DNA of 64,000 nucleotides, taken from Desmodus rotundus. Taxonomy: Eukaryota; Chordata; Mammalia; Chiroptera; Phyllostomidae. The stretch is taken from the NCBI RefSeq assembly GCF_022682495.2, contig NC_071389.1, positions 62,270,239 to 62,334,238 of the forward strand, written 5' to 3'. Positions within the stretch are counted from its first letter, which is position 1; the number at the start of each line of letters is the position of its first letter. Shown here piece by piece: positions 47,650 through 60,383 of the stretch. The notes beneath the pieces were generated by a model, which was given only the letters and a program-made list of their open reading frames with translations, was not told the origin of the DNA and searched no databases. The translations under genes were made by a program, and so were the position numbers.

Positions 47650-49446
47650 TTATTTTTAAATATATTTTATTGATTATGCTATTACAGTTTTCCCAATATC
47701 CCCCCTTTATTCCCTCTCCACCATGCACCCTCAACCCTCCAGCATTCCCCTGCACTTAGTTCATGTCCATGGGTTGTACATATAAGTTCTTTGAGTTCTC
47801 TGTTTCCTACACCATTTTGACCTCTTCCCATCTATTTAATGCCTACCAATTATGCTTCTTCTTCCCTGCACCTTTTCCCTGCTATTCCTCTCCTCCCCCT
47901 CCCCACTGAAATCCCTCCATGTGATATCCATTTCTTTGATTCTGTTCCTGTTCTAATTGTTTGCTTAGTTTTTGTTTTCATTGTTTTTCTTTTATTTTTT
48001 TTAGGTTCATTTATTGATAGTTGTGAGTTTGTTGTCATTTTACTGTTCATAGTTTTGATCTTCTTTTTCTTACATAGGTCCCTTTAACAGTTCATATAAT
48101 ATGGGCTTGGTGATAATGAACTTCTTTAACTTGACCTTATCTGGGAAGCACTTTATCTGCTGACAGCTTTGCTGGGTAGAGAAATCTTGGATGTAGGTCC
48201 TTGCCTTTCAGGACTTTGAATACTTCTTTCCAGCCCCTTCTTGCCTCTAAGGTTTCTTTTGAGAAATCAGCTGATAGCCTTATGGGAACTCCTTTGTAGG
48301 TAACTGTCTCCTTTTCTCTTGCTGCTTTTAAGATTCTCTCTTTATCTTTAATCTTGGCTAATGTAATTATGATGTGCCTTAGTGTGTGCTTCCTTGGGTC
48401 CAACTTCTTTGGGACTCTCTTGGCTTCTTGGAGTTTCTGGAAGTCTATTTCCTTCACCAGATTGGGGAAGTTTTCCTTCATTATTTGTTCAAATATGTTT
48501 TTAATTTCATGTTCTTCCTCTCCTCCTTCTGGCACCCCTATAATTCAGATATTAGAATGTTTCAAGTTGTCCCAGAGGTTCAAAAGTCTCTTCATTTTTC
48601 TGAATTCTTGTTTCTTCATTCTGTTCCAGTTGTATGTTTATTTCTTCCTTTTGTTCCAAATCATTGATTTGAGTCCTGGTTTCCTTCCTGTCAGTGTTGG
48701 TTCCCTGAATGTTTTGCTTTATTTCACTTTGGGTATCCTTCATTTGTTCTTTCATTTTTCGACCAAACTCAACCAGTTCTGTGAGCATTTTGATTACTAG
48801 GGCTTTAAATTCTCCATCTGATAGGTTGGCTGTGTCCTGATCGTTTAGCTGTCTTCCTGAGGTTTTGCTCTATTCTTTCATTTGGGCCATGTTTCTTTGT
48901 CTTGGCACAGCTGATAGGTTGTAAGGGGGCGGGGCCTTAGGTGTTCACCTGGGCAGGGCAGCCCTCCCTGCTGTGCTGCCTGTGGGGGAGGAGCCAGAGA
49001 GGGAACAGTGCAGCTTGCCTGCTCTTCTCTAGCACACTTTCCAATGGACTCTCATGTGAGGTTGGGAGTTTCTCCCACTGTGGCAACCACCATAGTCCAT
49101 AGTCAGCTCTGAGTCTCAATTCCTCCTTAAGTTAGTCCTGCCCATGCAGCCCGCCCCTTCTGGCAGCCAGCCCCAACCACACAGTCCACTGCCTTGCCAC
49201 AGTTTCTCAGCCAGGCCGGCCAGAGAGGTCTGCCACCTTGCTACAGTTTCTCTCTGTCCACTGCCTTACTAGTCTGGTTTTTCTGTTTGACTGTTTCTTT
49301 AATTCTGTGATTGTCAGAGTTCCATGCAGTTTGGTTTTCTGGTGCTTCTGGTTGTTTATTGATTTTAGATTGGTTGTTATCCTACTTTTGGTTGTGTGAG
49401 GAAGCAAAGGGTTTCTACCTCCACCTCCATCTTGGCCGGAACTCTT
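47650..49446 (-). mobile_element. Full-length HAL1 (ORF1-only LINE), antisense
   Basis: Minus strand starts AAGAGTTCCGGCCAAGATGG near 49446, runs through a 5' UTR and an ORF1, and ends directly in a 3' region with GCATAATCAATAAAATATA and an A/T tail near 47650. There is no ORF2. At about 1.8 kb this fits HAL1, a half-L1 that supplies ORF1 protein only and must borrow L1 reverse transcriptase. The second copy at 60339-62264 has the same start, order and end. Confidence 0.85.
48137..48788 (-). pseudogene. HAL1/L1 ORF1, frameshifted
   Basis: Two minus-strand frames cover ORF1. 48788-48552 has the coiled-coil start (MLTELVEFGRKMKEQMK, INIQLEQNEETRIQ). 48535-48137 has the RNA-binding part (NIFEQIMKENFPNLVKEID, IKDKERILKAAREKETVTYK, GVPIRLSADFSKETLEARRG, KDLHPRFLYPAKLSA). 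They are in different frames, separated by a short interval with stops, so one indel plus point changes inactivate the gene. Confidence 0.87.
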
Positions 49447-50448
49447 GTTCTTAAGATGGAAGAAATAATGGCATGTTTGTATACTGATAGGGTTGATCCA
49501 CTAGGGAGAACAAAATTGTGATGATGGAGAGGGTGGGGACAATTGCTAGATCAATGTTCTTCAATGGGCAAGAGGATAATATATGTAGTAAGCAAGTGGA
49601 AGTTTTGACCTTGCTGGAAACGTGGCCTGTTTGTCCACAGTAACAGAGGAGAAGACGGAGTAAATGGCACTGATATAGGGAAGTGAGTAGAAGTGATGGT
49701 AGACTCTTGTGGAAGGCCTCCTCCAATTACTTCAATCTTCTCAGAGATCCTCACAAAAAAATACAAAAATCTTTCTTTTTCCCCAATGGGATAGTGGCAG
49801 TATATGTGCTAGTGAGGAAAAGGTGCAAAAGAAATAATTTCTGTCTCCTTAAGTGTTTTAAAAATCTGTGTTACAATATTCTCAAGAAAAAAGAATGAGA
49901 TGTATTTTATGTGAGTCTAATTATGCCTTAAAATGCATGTAATGCGCACACCTTAACTACTTCATGATAACGTAAACTTTAGTTCATGCATATCCAAATT
50001 CTTAAAGAACTCATTTTCAGACATTGAAAATGAGTAATTCATGTATTACCACACATCTGGAAAAAAGTCGGCAGAAAATACATCTTATTAACTTTCCATA
50101 ATTTTACTGACATACTTAGAAAACAGAAATTCCCAGAATGTTAATAAAATGGCTAAGGTATTTAGTTTTCTGTTACATTTCAAGAAACTTTATAAATAAT
50201 TCACATAACTTACTAAGACCATAAGACTGCTAAAGAAACAAATAAAAATATAGAGGCATATATCAGGGATTAAAATATCCCTGAAAAATTCCAGTTATAG
50301 GCCTATTTTATTTGGGGGGATTGAATGGCTATCATTCTTTTCATTTTTATCCTTTGCTATATTTTAAAATTTGGTACTGTTGAAAAACCTTTACAGAATA
50401 GTCATTTTAAGAGGATAACTTTTTGAAAATTATTTATATGATACTTAC
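49447..50448. other. Intronic DNA, nothing recognised
   Basis: Between the HAL1 and a collagen exon; no gene or clear repeat. Confidence 0.5.
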
Positions 50449-50493
50449 TCTTGGTCCCAGTTCTCCAGAGGGTCCAATTGGTCCTTCTTCTCC
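50449..50493 (-). CDS. COL24A1: Collagen XXIV triple-helix exon (45 bp)
   Basis: Reads GEEGPIGPSGELGPR, five Gly-X-Y triplets, with acceptor ...TTTTAAG and consensus donor GTAAGT, phase 0. The 45-bp size is the second standard fibrillar-collagen exon length (54 minus one triplet). The acidic start (GEE) next to the preceding exon's Lys- and Arg-bearing triplets fits interchain ionic pairing in collagen helices, which is inference. Confidence 0.86.
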
Positions 50494-50924
50494 CTTAAAA
50501 TAATCAGAACATATCATAGCCTGAAGTATTTAAAAATGTAAATCCTATTCTATTTATTTTGAAATGTAAAGCTCATTCTGAAATATAATGAAAATAATTC
50601 TGTGATTTTTCTTGTATTTTAATTTTTTGTGACAACCCACATTGACTCTAAAGAAGATATGTATTTATTGTATTATTTTTAAATTGATAAATAATATAAG
50701 TTATATATAGAAAACTGAGAGTGAATAACAGTGAAAGTGTTATTCATACCAAATGGGGTTAATGTCTAGAGTTTCTTCTTGACTAATTTACAGATCCAAT
50801 ATTCTTGGGGTCAAATTACTTATAATTTCATAAAATATAAAATACTATAAAATTTTATGCACACAAAAACTGTATAGGTGGATAGGGAATAGAAGCAAGA
50901 ACATAGGACAAGTAAAGAATTTTT

Positions 50925-51135
50925 TAAATTGAATTTTTAGAGAGAGAAAGGGAAGGGGGGTGGAGAGGTGGGGGGATGGAGAGAGAGAGAGAGAGAGAGA
51001 GAAACATCGGTTTTTTGTTCCACTTATTTATGCATTCATTGGTTGCTTCTTGTATGTGCTCTGACCAGGAATAGAACCCATGAAATCTTGGTTATCAGGA
51101 CTACATCCTAAAAGACTAAACTACCCAGCCAGGAC
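50925..51135 (-). mobile_element. VES-type SINE, antisense
   Basis: GA-rich block with a (GA)n run at 50973-51002, AAACATCGG, GCTCTGACCAGGAATAGAAC and the end CTACCCAGCCAGGAC. The head is diverged. Confidence 0.82.
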
Positions 51136-51171
51136 CAAAATTTTTAAAGCTAAATTTTTATACATTATTCT

Positions 51172-51479
51172 TAAAAAAATTTTTTTATTGTTATTCAATT
51201 ACAGTTGTATGCCTTTTCTCCCCATCCCTCCACCCTACCGCAGCTGAACCCACCTCCCTCCCCCACTTCCACCTTCCCCCTTGATTTTGTCCATGTGTCC
51301 TTTATAGTAGTTCCTGTAAAACCCTCTCCTCACTGTCCCCTCCCCACTCCCCCTTGGCTATTGTTAGATTGTTCTTAACTTCATTGTCTCTGGTTATATT
51401 TTGTTTGCTTTTTTCTTCTGTTGACTATGTTCCATAGGTGAGATCATATGGTATTTGTCCCTCACCATCTGGCTTATTT
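51172..51479 (-). mobile_element. L1 3' end, 5'-truncated, antisense
   Basis: TTTTTATTGTTATTCAATTA, CACCCTACCGCAGCTGAACC, TTGTCCATGTGTCCTTTATA and AGGTGAGATCATATGGTATT are the complement of the bat-type L1 3' UTR and ORF2 end. It lies about 0.5 kb from the 3' side of a collagen exon. Confidence 0.9.
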
Positions 51480-51984
51480 ACAAAAAGGTAATACATGATT
51501 TTATTCCATTTATTGACATGTTTTCTAAGTGTACTGATTTTTCACCTTCAAATAGAAGTTGATGTTAACACATCTGAACAATATATACAGAACTTTCTAG
51601 AATCATATATTCTACTCATTTGATTAACAAACATTTTGCTCAATTCACAGTTTAATTAAAATATAATTTATTTTAAAATATAAAATAAACACAAATAGTA
51701 AATGTAAACTTTAGTACATGTAAGTGGGATTCTAGGCTAAGATTTTTCAGTTGTTTCATGGAGACTACTGATATAAATCATTTAATGAATTCAGAACACT
51801 GTAAAATGATTGCAAATCCCATTCCATAACTGCTAGTATACAGTGGTAACCTGAAATCCTCTATGGCAAAAATTGTCCACAGTGAAGCAATGTTTTCCTT
51901 AATCAAAAACTAATGTCCCACAAAAATTAAAAAGGGAAAGATTCAACTAAAAATTGGATGATTGGATATTTATTTTCTCCATAC
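51480..51984. other. Intronic DNA, nothing recognised
   Basis: AT-rich DNA between an L1 end and a collagen exon. Confidence 0.5.
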
Positions 51985-52038
51985 CTGTGTTCCTTTGAGA
52001 CCAGGAGGTCCAGGAGGCCCTCTGTTTCCAAGGAGTCC
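51985..52038 (-). CDS. COL24A1: Collagen XXIV triple-helix exon (54 bp)
   Basis: Reads GLLGNRGPPGPPGLKGTQ on the minus strand, six Gly-X-Y triplets, acceptor TTTATAG and donor GTATGG, phase 0. It holds the most proline-rich run among the nine exons (two consecutive GPP triplets), which should form a locally stable helix. The intron upstream is about 10.8 kb and holds an old L1, two VES SINEs, a Tigger relic and a HAL1. The intron downstream is about 1.5 kb. Confidence 0.87.
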
Positions 52039-52699
52039 CTATAAAAGCAATGCAAGCACACAGTGAAAGTGTTAACATTTTTTTCAATCAGCATTAATCT
52101 GGAGATAGGCAACATTATTTTGTACCACTCATTTCCCACTAGGAAGTTATCAAAATGGGGTAGGAGGGTAGATGAACAGAAAACTACAGGGCATACAAAA
52201 AGTTGGGAAACATAGGATAAACTTATTTTTAAACAGTATGTTAATGTTCAAATAATCTGCTCAGTATGTTATTCTTCAATGAGACACCTTTTCAGAAAAA
52301 GTACTTCTACATTTAAAGCAATGGGTCCTATTGTTAACATGACAATAGTACAATAAATACATAATAGAGTATTCACAAAGTCTGAAAACAGGTGAACAGG
52401 ATATATAGTATTTTAATCTGTTAAGAGACCAAGTCTGGAATACATCATTTGTACTAAATGCTCTTCAACTACTCTCCCTTTATGATACAAGCTCATAAAA
52501 AAAGAGAGGGCAATTTATAGAAGAAAATAACAAACTGAACATGATTAGAAATTTCAGTATTAAAAGAAATCTTTTGCAAATCAAAATGCCTGTTAAAAAT
52601 CAAATGCTTGCTGAATAAAAATTGATCAAAATAACTAAAAAAATTCTTTCTACCTCAGAAAACACCCTATAGATCCTTCTCAACATGTTAATAGTTTTC
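52039..52699. other. Intronic DNA, nothing recognised
   Basis: AT-rich, upstream of the collagen exon at 51985-52038. No branch-point or enhancer claim is made. Confidence 0.5.
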
Positions 52700-55600
52700 T
52701 TATTCAGAGGGAACATTAGAACTAGTGGCACAAAAATAAAAGGACCATAAGAGACTAATATTAGCAATTATAGAAGAACAAATTGGATAATCTAGAAGGA
52801 ATAGATAAAATTCCTAAAAACATGCAACCTACCAAAACTGAATCATAAAGAACTACATAATCTGCCCTGGCTGGTGTGGCTCAGTGGATTGATCACTGGC
52901 CTCTGAACCAAAGGGTCACTGGTTTGATTCCTAGTCAGGGCACATGCCTGGGTTGTAGGCCAGGTCCCTAGTAGGGGTTGTGTGAGAGACAGCTACACAT
53001 TGATGTCTCTTTCCTTCTCTTTCTCCCTCCCTTCCCCTCTGTCTAAAAATAAATAAATAAAATCTTTAAAAAAGGAATTACAAAATCTGAACATAACTAT
53101 GATTATTTAGGATATTGAATCAGTAATCAGCCCCCCCCCCAAAAAAAAAAGCCTGGAACAAGATGACTTCACTGTAGATTTCTACCCAACATTTAAAGAA
53201 TTCATGAAAATCCTCCTCAAACTGTTACAAAAAAATTGAAGATAAGGTAATATTTCCAAACTTATTTTATGAGGCCAGCATTACCCTGATACGAAAGCCA
53301 GACAAAGACACTGCAAGGAAAGAAAATTACAGGCCTGGAGTTCTGATGAATATAGAAGCAAAAATCCTCAAAAAAATACTAGCAGAACTAATTCAATAGC
53401 ACATTAAAGGATCATATGCCATAACCAAGTGGGAGTTACACTTGTGGTGTGAGGATTTTTTAACATATTAATATCAATGAATGTGATATACCAGAGTGAC
53501 AGAATAATAAATTAAAATAACATGATCACCTAAACAAATGCAGAATAGCATCTGACAACATTTAATACTCTTCCATGATAAAACCTCAACAAACTAAAAA
53601 TAAAGACCACATCTGAAAGTCACCAGTTCATATCATATTCAACAGTGAAAAACTGAAAGCTTTCCTCAAAGATTAGGAACAAGACAAGGATGCTCACGCT
53701 CACCACTTTTATTCAACATAGTACTAGAAGTCCTACCTAGATTAATTCATCAAGAAAAGGAAAGTAAGCTACCCAACTAGGAAAGGAAAAAGTAAAAACT
53801 CAGATCACAGACGATGGAATCTTGTATGTAGAAAATCCTAAAGATCCTACAAAAAACTAATAAACCAATTCAGCAAAGTTGTAGTATATATCATCAACAT
53901 ACAAAAATTATTTGTTTCTATATACTAACAACAAACAATTAAAAAAGAAAATTAAGAAAACAACCTAATTTAGCATAATATCAAAAGGAAAAAATACTTA
54001 GGAATGAGCTTATCCAAAGGGTTAAAGACTTATACACTGGAAATCACAAACCATTGCTGACAGAAATTAAAGAAGACACAGACAATGGACAGACATCCCA
54101 TGTTCATGGACTGGAATACTTAACATGGTTAAAATATCCATACTGCCCAAAGTTACCTATAGATTCAATGCAATCCCTAGCAGAATGTCAATGGCATTTC
54201 TTGCTGATATAGAAAAAATCCTATAATTCATACGGAACCACAAAGGTCCTGAATAGACAAAATAGTCTTAAGAAAAATGAGCAAAGCTGAAGGCCTTGTA
54301 TTTACTGACTTCAAACCGTATTACAAGCCACAGCAATGAAAAATGTTGGTACTGCCATATAGACAGACATATAGACCAAAGGAACAGAATAGAGAGCCCA
54401 GAAATAAACCTATGCATATACAGTCCAACAAGCATTTTCTTCAACATGGGTTCCAAGACTACACAATGGGGTAAACATAGTCTTTTCAACCAATGGTATT
54501 AGGAATTTGAATATCCACATGACAAATAACGAAACTGGACTCTTATCTTACTCATACATAGAAATCAACTCAAAATGGATTAAGGACTTACATGACCTGA
54601 AACCACAAAACTCTTAGAAGAAAACATAGGCAGAAAGCTCCTTAACTTTGGTCTTGGCAATGATTTTCTTGGATGTGACACAAAAGTAAAGGCAATGAAA
54701 GCAAAATAGACTAGTAAACATTGTACTTCTGCACAGTTAATAAAGAATCAATCAACTGTGAAAAGGTAACCTACAGAATGAAAGAGAAAAATTGTGAACC
54801 ACAAATCTGATAATTTTCTAATATATAAAATACATAAGAAACTCCTATAGGTCAAAGGTAAAAAGTAAATAACCCAATGAAAATAATAGGTAAAGAACTT
54901 TGAATAGACATTTCTCCAAATAAAACATACAAATGACCAACAGATATATGTAAAAATACTCAACACCACTAATCATCAGGGAAATGCAAATCAACACCTT
55001 AACACCTGTTAGAATGGCTATTACAGTGTTTTTAAAAAAGTGTTGGCTAGGATGTAGAGAAATTGGAACACTTGTGCACTCTTGGTCGGAATGTAAAATG
55101 GTACAGCCACTAGGGAAACCAGGATGGAATTTTCTCTAAAAATTAGAAATAAGACTACCGTATGATCCAGCCATCCCACTTCCAGTTATTTATGTAAAAG
55201 AATTGAAAACAGGGTCTTGGAGAAATAGCTGCGCTCCCATGTTCATTGCAGGACGATTCACAATAATTTACAGGTGGAAAGAGCTGAAATGTCTATTGAT
55301 AGATGAATGAGTAAAGAAAAGGCAGGCTTTTGGACTACTGGACAATGGTTTGTTATTTAGCCTTGAAAAAAAAGATGGAAATTTTGATATATGCTACTAC
55401 ATAGATGACCCTTAAGGATCTGATGCTAAGTGAAATAAGCCAGTCACAGAAGGACAAATTAATCTACTTACATGAAGTATCAAAGGCGATGATATTTGCA
55501 GGACCAGAATATAGAATGGTGGGTGCAAGTGGGCTGGGGGGAGTGGAAATGGGAATTGTGGTTCAATGATAGAGTTCCAGTTACACAAGATAAAAAGAGT

Positions 55601-55725
55601 TTAGAGACCTAAATTGTACAACAACATGCAGTAGTTAACAATACTGTACTGTACAGTTAAAATTTTAAGAGAACATTTCACATTATGTGTTTTTACCAGA
55701 ATAAAAGGTCTTCCATGGGTTTTAT
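52700..55725 (+). mobile_element. Old L1 ORF2 and 3' UTR, sense
   Basis: Sequence follows L1 ORF2 from the RT-proximal region (AACATGCAACCTACCAAAAC..., CATTACCCTGATACGAAAGC, GACAAGGATGCTCACGCTCA, GGATTAAGGACTTACATGAC) to the 3' UTR ending ACCAGAATAAAA near 55.7 kb. Stops are frequent and no frame exceeds about 75 codons. A VES SINE is inserted at 52865-53074. Confidence 0.85.
52850..53089 (+). mobile_element. VES-type SINE, sense, in L1 ORF2
   Basis: Body 52865-53074 is the cleanest VES copy here: CCCTGGCTGGTGTGGCTCAG, TCACTGGTTTGATTCCTAGT, TCTTTCTCCCTCCCTTCCCC, then AAATAAATAAATAAAATC. Flanks GAACTACATAATCTG and GAATTACAAAATCTG (13/15 identical). Confidence 0.93.
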
Positions 55726-56403
55726 TAGCATTGAAACTTTTCAACTTTATATTTAAGTTCTGTCACAATCTGCCTCCTAACTTTTTTTTTAAGTAAGTTG
55801 CGTTTACTTCCGCCCTTCATTCCTGTGTTCATTTTATACATATTGTATAGAATCTCTCACCCCTTGGCTCTTCTTGGCAAACCCAACACATCCAACTCAA
55901 ACACTAATTTTTCTAAGAAGTTTCCCAGAAAAATTGCCATAATAAGTTAGTCTCTCTTCTGGGGTCCTTATTATTCACTTATCATGTGCTGCCTAGTTAT
56001 GCTTTTTAACTTTTCACATGTAGAAATCTCACATTTTCAGATGTTTACAAGTTCTTAGTAGACAGAAGACCTTGTTTTAATCTTGTTTTTAAGTAATTGC
56101 TTAACAAACTCAATAAATATTTCTCCACACAGTACATTCCCCATTGTACAAACTCAATGAATATTTCTGAGCTAAATAAATACTCAGCTCAGCAATATTC
56201 ACTGAGCTGGAGGATAAAATGGTTGCTATGACAAATCTCTATGTAAAACTCGACTAAGTGTACAGAATGTAAATCTTCAGGGCTGGATTAAGGTGATCTA
56301 AGATAAATATTTAGAGTTACTAGTTTTCCTTGTACTAAGTTAGTGTACTTCTCTCCAGGCAAACACATAGCATATTTTAATAATTTAATCTAAAGGTTTT
56401 TCT
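55726..56403. other. Intronic DNA with an L2-like trace
   Basis: TGTCACAATCTGCCTCCTAA and the following cysteine-poor pyrimidine-rich stretch to 56.0 kb are compatible with an L2 remnant. No gene. Confidence 0.4.
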
Positions 56404-56705
56404 ACCCTGGTCAGGTGGCTCAGTTGATTGGAGCATCATCCCATACACCAGACACTGCAGCTTCCATTCCCAATCAGGGCACATACCTAGGTTGCAGGTT
56501 CAATCCCCAGGCCCAGCACATACAGGAGGCAACTAATCCATGTTTCTCACACTGATGTTTGTTTCTCTCTTTCTCTCTTCCTCCCTCCCTCCCTCCCTGT
56601 CTCTTTCTCCCTCCCATCCTCTCCCCCTCTCTCTCTTTGCCTCCATCCTTTCCTTCCTTTCTCTAAAAGCAATAAACATATCCTCAGGTGGGAGTTTTAA
56701 AAATT
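56404..56705 (+). mobile_element. VES-type SINE, sense, with expanded CT tract
   Basis: ACCCTGGTCAGGTGGCTCAG, GCAGCTTCCATTCCCAATCA and GGTTGCAGGTTCAATCCCCA precede an unusually long CT-rich run at about 56565-56665 including (CTCC)n, then AAAGCAATAAACATATCCTC. No clear target duplication. Confidence 0.85.
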
Positions 56706-58780
56706 AAAAGTTATCTTTATATATTCTATAACATAACCTCACAAATAGCAGCTTTTCTCTAATAATTTATTAGGAATGGTATATAACAGGCAATGACAGC
56801 CATTTATGCCATCCCTATTTGTATAGCCAAAGTAACAGTACAAACCATTACAGCAACAAATAAATTATTTCACTATTTACTGGAAGACAGAATATTCATT
56901 GGGCACTCGCTTTTTGCAGTAAACAGCAAAGGATGTGGTTTTGTTAGTGTTACAGGATTCTTGAAAGCAGAGTGCCAAATTGAGTAGCTCAGCACTCAAG
57001 GAGACCTGCTGATGTATGTTTTATAACTATATACACATGTACATCTATATATACACAATCCCACAATTGATAGAACCATAATTAATAGAAATTTCTAATC
57101 TTAGTTTGAGATTTTTAGTCAACTGGCAGAAAATGAAGAGAAAATAAAAGGCTTATTTAGAGCTGCACCAAATTGCTCTGGAAAGAACCCAATTTGTTTG
57201 CAAGTAGGGTAACCACGTATTTTAAATACCGTGGACATAATTTTCTTATTGATCACCTGCTATAGCCTCAACAAAGCTTTAATAATTTATATGGATCCCA
57301 TTTTCCAAACAAGATATGCACTTCAAAATAGAGTTAGTCTTAAGATGCTGCCATGAAACCGTACACACAACTAAAGAAACACATCGTGCTAATAGGGTCA
57401 GTATGTTTGGCTCTGTTTTTCCTTTCTGTTTCTAGAAATGATTTTAAGGCAAATGGCAAGGGCCAAAAGAGAAACATAAACAGATCATTCTCAGCCTACA
57501 AGACGTAAAGTCATATTCTTCTTCCCTTAAAATTTTCTGGTTCTTTTGATAAAATTATCTCTAAGATATTATTTTAAACTTCAGTGATGTGTATAAAATT
57601 GGTCCATGATGTTGGTACTGATGAGGTGACAAGCTCAAAGTAACCCACAAAGTAATTATCACCCATTGGAATTCAACCATTGCTATTCATTAAAATAGCT
57701 TAATTTCAGGTCTTTTGTTCCATTTTTAAACACTGTTATTCTAACACTAAAGGAAGTAATGAGAAGGATGTTTTAAAGATCACTATTATAACAATATTCA
57801 AGAAGTCAGTGGTTTTGTCGTGTTCTCTGACATTATTCTTGACAAAACTTCAAGAGAAATAAAATTTCCAAACTGGGAAGAATTTAGAAAGCTATATGGT
57901 TGTTCACCTAGTACAATATTTATACTTGAGACTATTAAGTTCAATTAAATAATTACCAATTTCATAAGGCAAAATTTTTTGCTCAGTTATCTGGGCTCTC
58001 ACAGCATTTCACCAACTCTTTTATATAGCACTTCTTACAACATTTTGTGATTTTTAAAAATCTCCCACTAAACTATAACCTCATCCAAGGGAAGGACCAT
58101 GGTTTAAAAATCTTTACAACCTCACATTTAGTACTTGACCTAACACATAAAAGAAACTCAATAATGCTAATTAATGGACTATTAAATAAATGGATAAATG
58201 AATCTATTTATATGTGTATGTATCAAGTTCATGTTTCTGAGTATGGTCAGTGAAGGGCGAAAACTAGACATAAGAAATTTACAACTCCATTCTCTATACA
58301 TCTCTATCTCAACTTCCCTTCATACAACTATTTCTAATTATTATTCCATCAGCAGTTTGGAAGTAGATTTGAAGAAATGCCAGACTGGAGGTAGGAAGAA
58401 CATGTGGAGAGCTATTATACTAATCCTGCTGAAAAATCAAGAGAGCTTAAACTACAACATTAGCAGTGAAAATAATTTTAAGGGGCAAGACAGGAAGTTT
58501 TGAGTCTAGGATCAGGATAAAGGTGATAATTGATGGCATGAGGTCATTCAGGAGACGAGAGTGGGTTTAATGCAAAATATATGTGGAACTTGAATACTGA
58601 AGAGGAAGAGGAATTCTTCTATGGAGACAGACAGGAAGGGGGAAACATGGCTATATATAGGGAAAGTTTGTAGATGGCTAGTAGGGTTGCCCGATAAAAT
58701 ACAGGATGCCCAATGAAATTTGAACTTCACAGAAACAGTGAATAACTTTTACTATAAATGTTTCCAAATATTTACTACAA
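56706..58780. other. Intronic DNA, no gene supported
   Basis: A 101-codon frame at 58198-58503 is the longest; it has no recognised domain, starts within AT-rich DNA and lacks splice context. Confidence 0.5.
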
Positions 58781-58789
58781 GTGCATTCT

Positions 58790-59090
58790 CTCACAAGTTT
58801 CCTTTTCTTGAATGCCATTTGTCCGTTTGCAAAGTCCTACTCATTCATCATGTCAGCTCAAATGCTACCTTCTCTACAAAGTGTAATCTGAGTCTCCTAC
58901 CCTATATCATACAGTATTACATATTACATGTCATTCACATGATTAATATAAAGATTTCTGCCTAACTTTCTCTAGATTGTAAGCTACTTGAAAGTAGGGA
59001 TCAGAATTTTTTATCTTTGTATCTAGGGTCTAGCACAACAGCTGTTACATAAGAGGCAGCCAATAAATATTTGCTGATTGAATGATGTCC
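58790..59090 (+). repeat. L2 LINE 3' end
   Basis: CATGTCAGCTCAAATGCTAC, AGATTGTAAGCTACTTGAAA, GGGTCTAGCACAACAGCTGT and CCAATAAATATTTGCTGATTG follow the L2 3' end. Confidence 0.75.
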
Positions 59091-59309
59091 TATTTCAGAT
59101 CTTCATAATTTCCTTTCTAGCTTTTTCTAGTTCATTTCCTGGCCTTCAATTTCATTCCTATTTATAGCATCTTACGTTCTGACACAAGAGGTATCCTTTT
59201 AAAACATAAATCACCACGGACTCTTTACTATTTGAACATCTTTGATTACTTCATGATGCCCAGGGATAAAGTGAAACTCTTCAGTATGGTATTGAATGTC
59301 CTCCACAAT

Positions 59310-59480
59310 TTAAATCCAAAGCCAAGTGGTTAAGAGATCAAACTTTGAAATTACACCTGGGTTAGAGGCCTGGCTAAATTATTTGATAGTTATATGACTG
59401 TGAGGGAATAACAACCAATTGTAAAATGGGAATGCCTACCTCCTGATGCTGTGGTGAAGATGAAATGAGATGTCTGTGAA
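59310..59480 (+). repeat. MIR SINE
   Basis: GTGGTTAAGAGATCAAACTT, TGTAAAATGGGAATGCCTAC and GTGGTGAAGATGAAATGAGA fit the MIR core and 3' part. Confidence 0.65.
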
Positions 59481-59489
59481 ACATTTACT

Positions 59490-60125
59490 GTAGTACTATA
59501 CAGTAATCCATGCTGGGGATACTATCCAACACTCCCAGTGGATGCCTGAAACCATGGACAGTACTAAACCCTAAATATACTATGTTTTTTCCTACACGTA
59601 CATACATATGATAAAGTTTAATTTGTAAATTAGGAACAGGAAGAAATGAACAACAATAGCTAATAAAATAGAACAATTATAGTAATATACTACAATAAAA
59701 GTCATGTTAATGTGTTCTCTCTCTCAAAATATCTTACTATACTATATTCAGTTTCCACTTACAGCTCCTTTTTGGCATGTGCAAATTGCCAGCATCACTA
59801 TTCTTGCACTTTGGAACCATTATTAAGGAAGATACGGGTTACTGGAACATAAACACTGCAATACTACCTGTCAGTTTGATAACCTAGATGGCTACTAAGT
59901 GACTAACAGGTGAGCAGCATATGCAGTGTGGACGCTTTGGAAAATGGCATGATTCCTTTCCTTGGTGGGACAGAGAAGGACCACATGAGATTTCACTGAT
60001 CAGAATACTGTGCAATTTAAATTTACGGACTATTTCTGTAACTTTCCATTTAACATTTTCAGACCATGGTTGATCATGGGTAATGGAAACTGAGGAAACA
60101 AAACTGTGGACAACAGGGGACTACT
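59490..60125 (+). mobile_element. Tigger/MER2-type DNA transposon relic
   Basis: CAGTGGATGCCTGAAACCAT, TACTATGTTTTTTCCTACAC, AGTTTAATTTGTAAATTAGG and the right end TGATCATGGGTAATGGAAAC...GGACAACAGGGGACTACTGC match the Tc1/mariner-related Tigger family layout. It is internally deleted; no transposase frame remains. Confidence 0.75.
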
Positions 60126-60383
60126 GCAGCTCTCCTGATTTCCTTTACAGATCATCTATCACTTCCTCTCTACTGATAACCTTCCATAGTAGCAATATTT
60201 CATAACTTGATAATTCTCCAAACTTCAGGCTTTTTCATCTTTCTACGTCTTTACTTTCACAATATTTTATTTGTGTAAAATGCTCATTCTAGGTCAGCCT
60301 GCCTGAAAAGCTCTTGGTATTTAAAATTTTGCCATGTAGAGTTCTGGCCAAGATGGAGGTGTAGGTAGATATGCTTCACTTCC

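Noticed and set aside
48354..48800. 148-codon plus-strand frame
   Set aside because: It is antisense to HAL1/L1 ORF1, whose coiled-coil and RNA-binding motifs are read on the minus strand.
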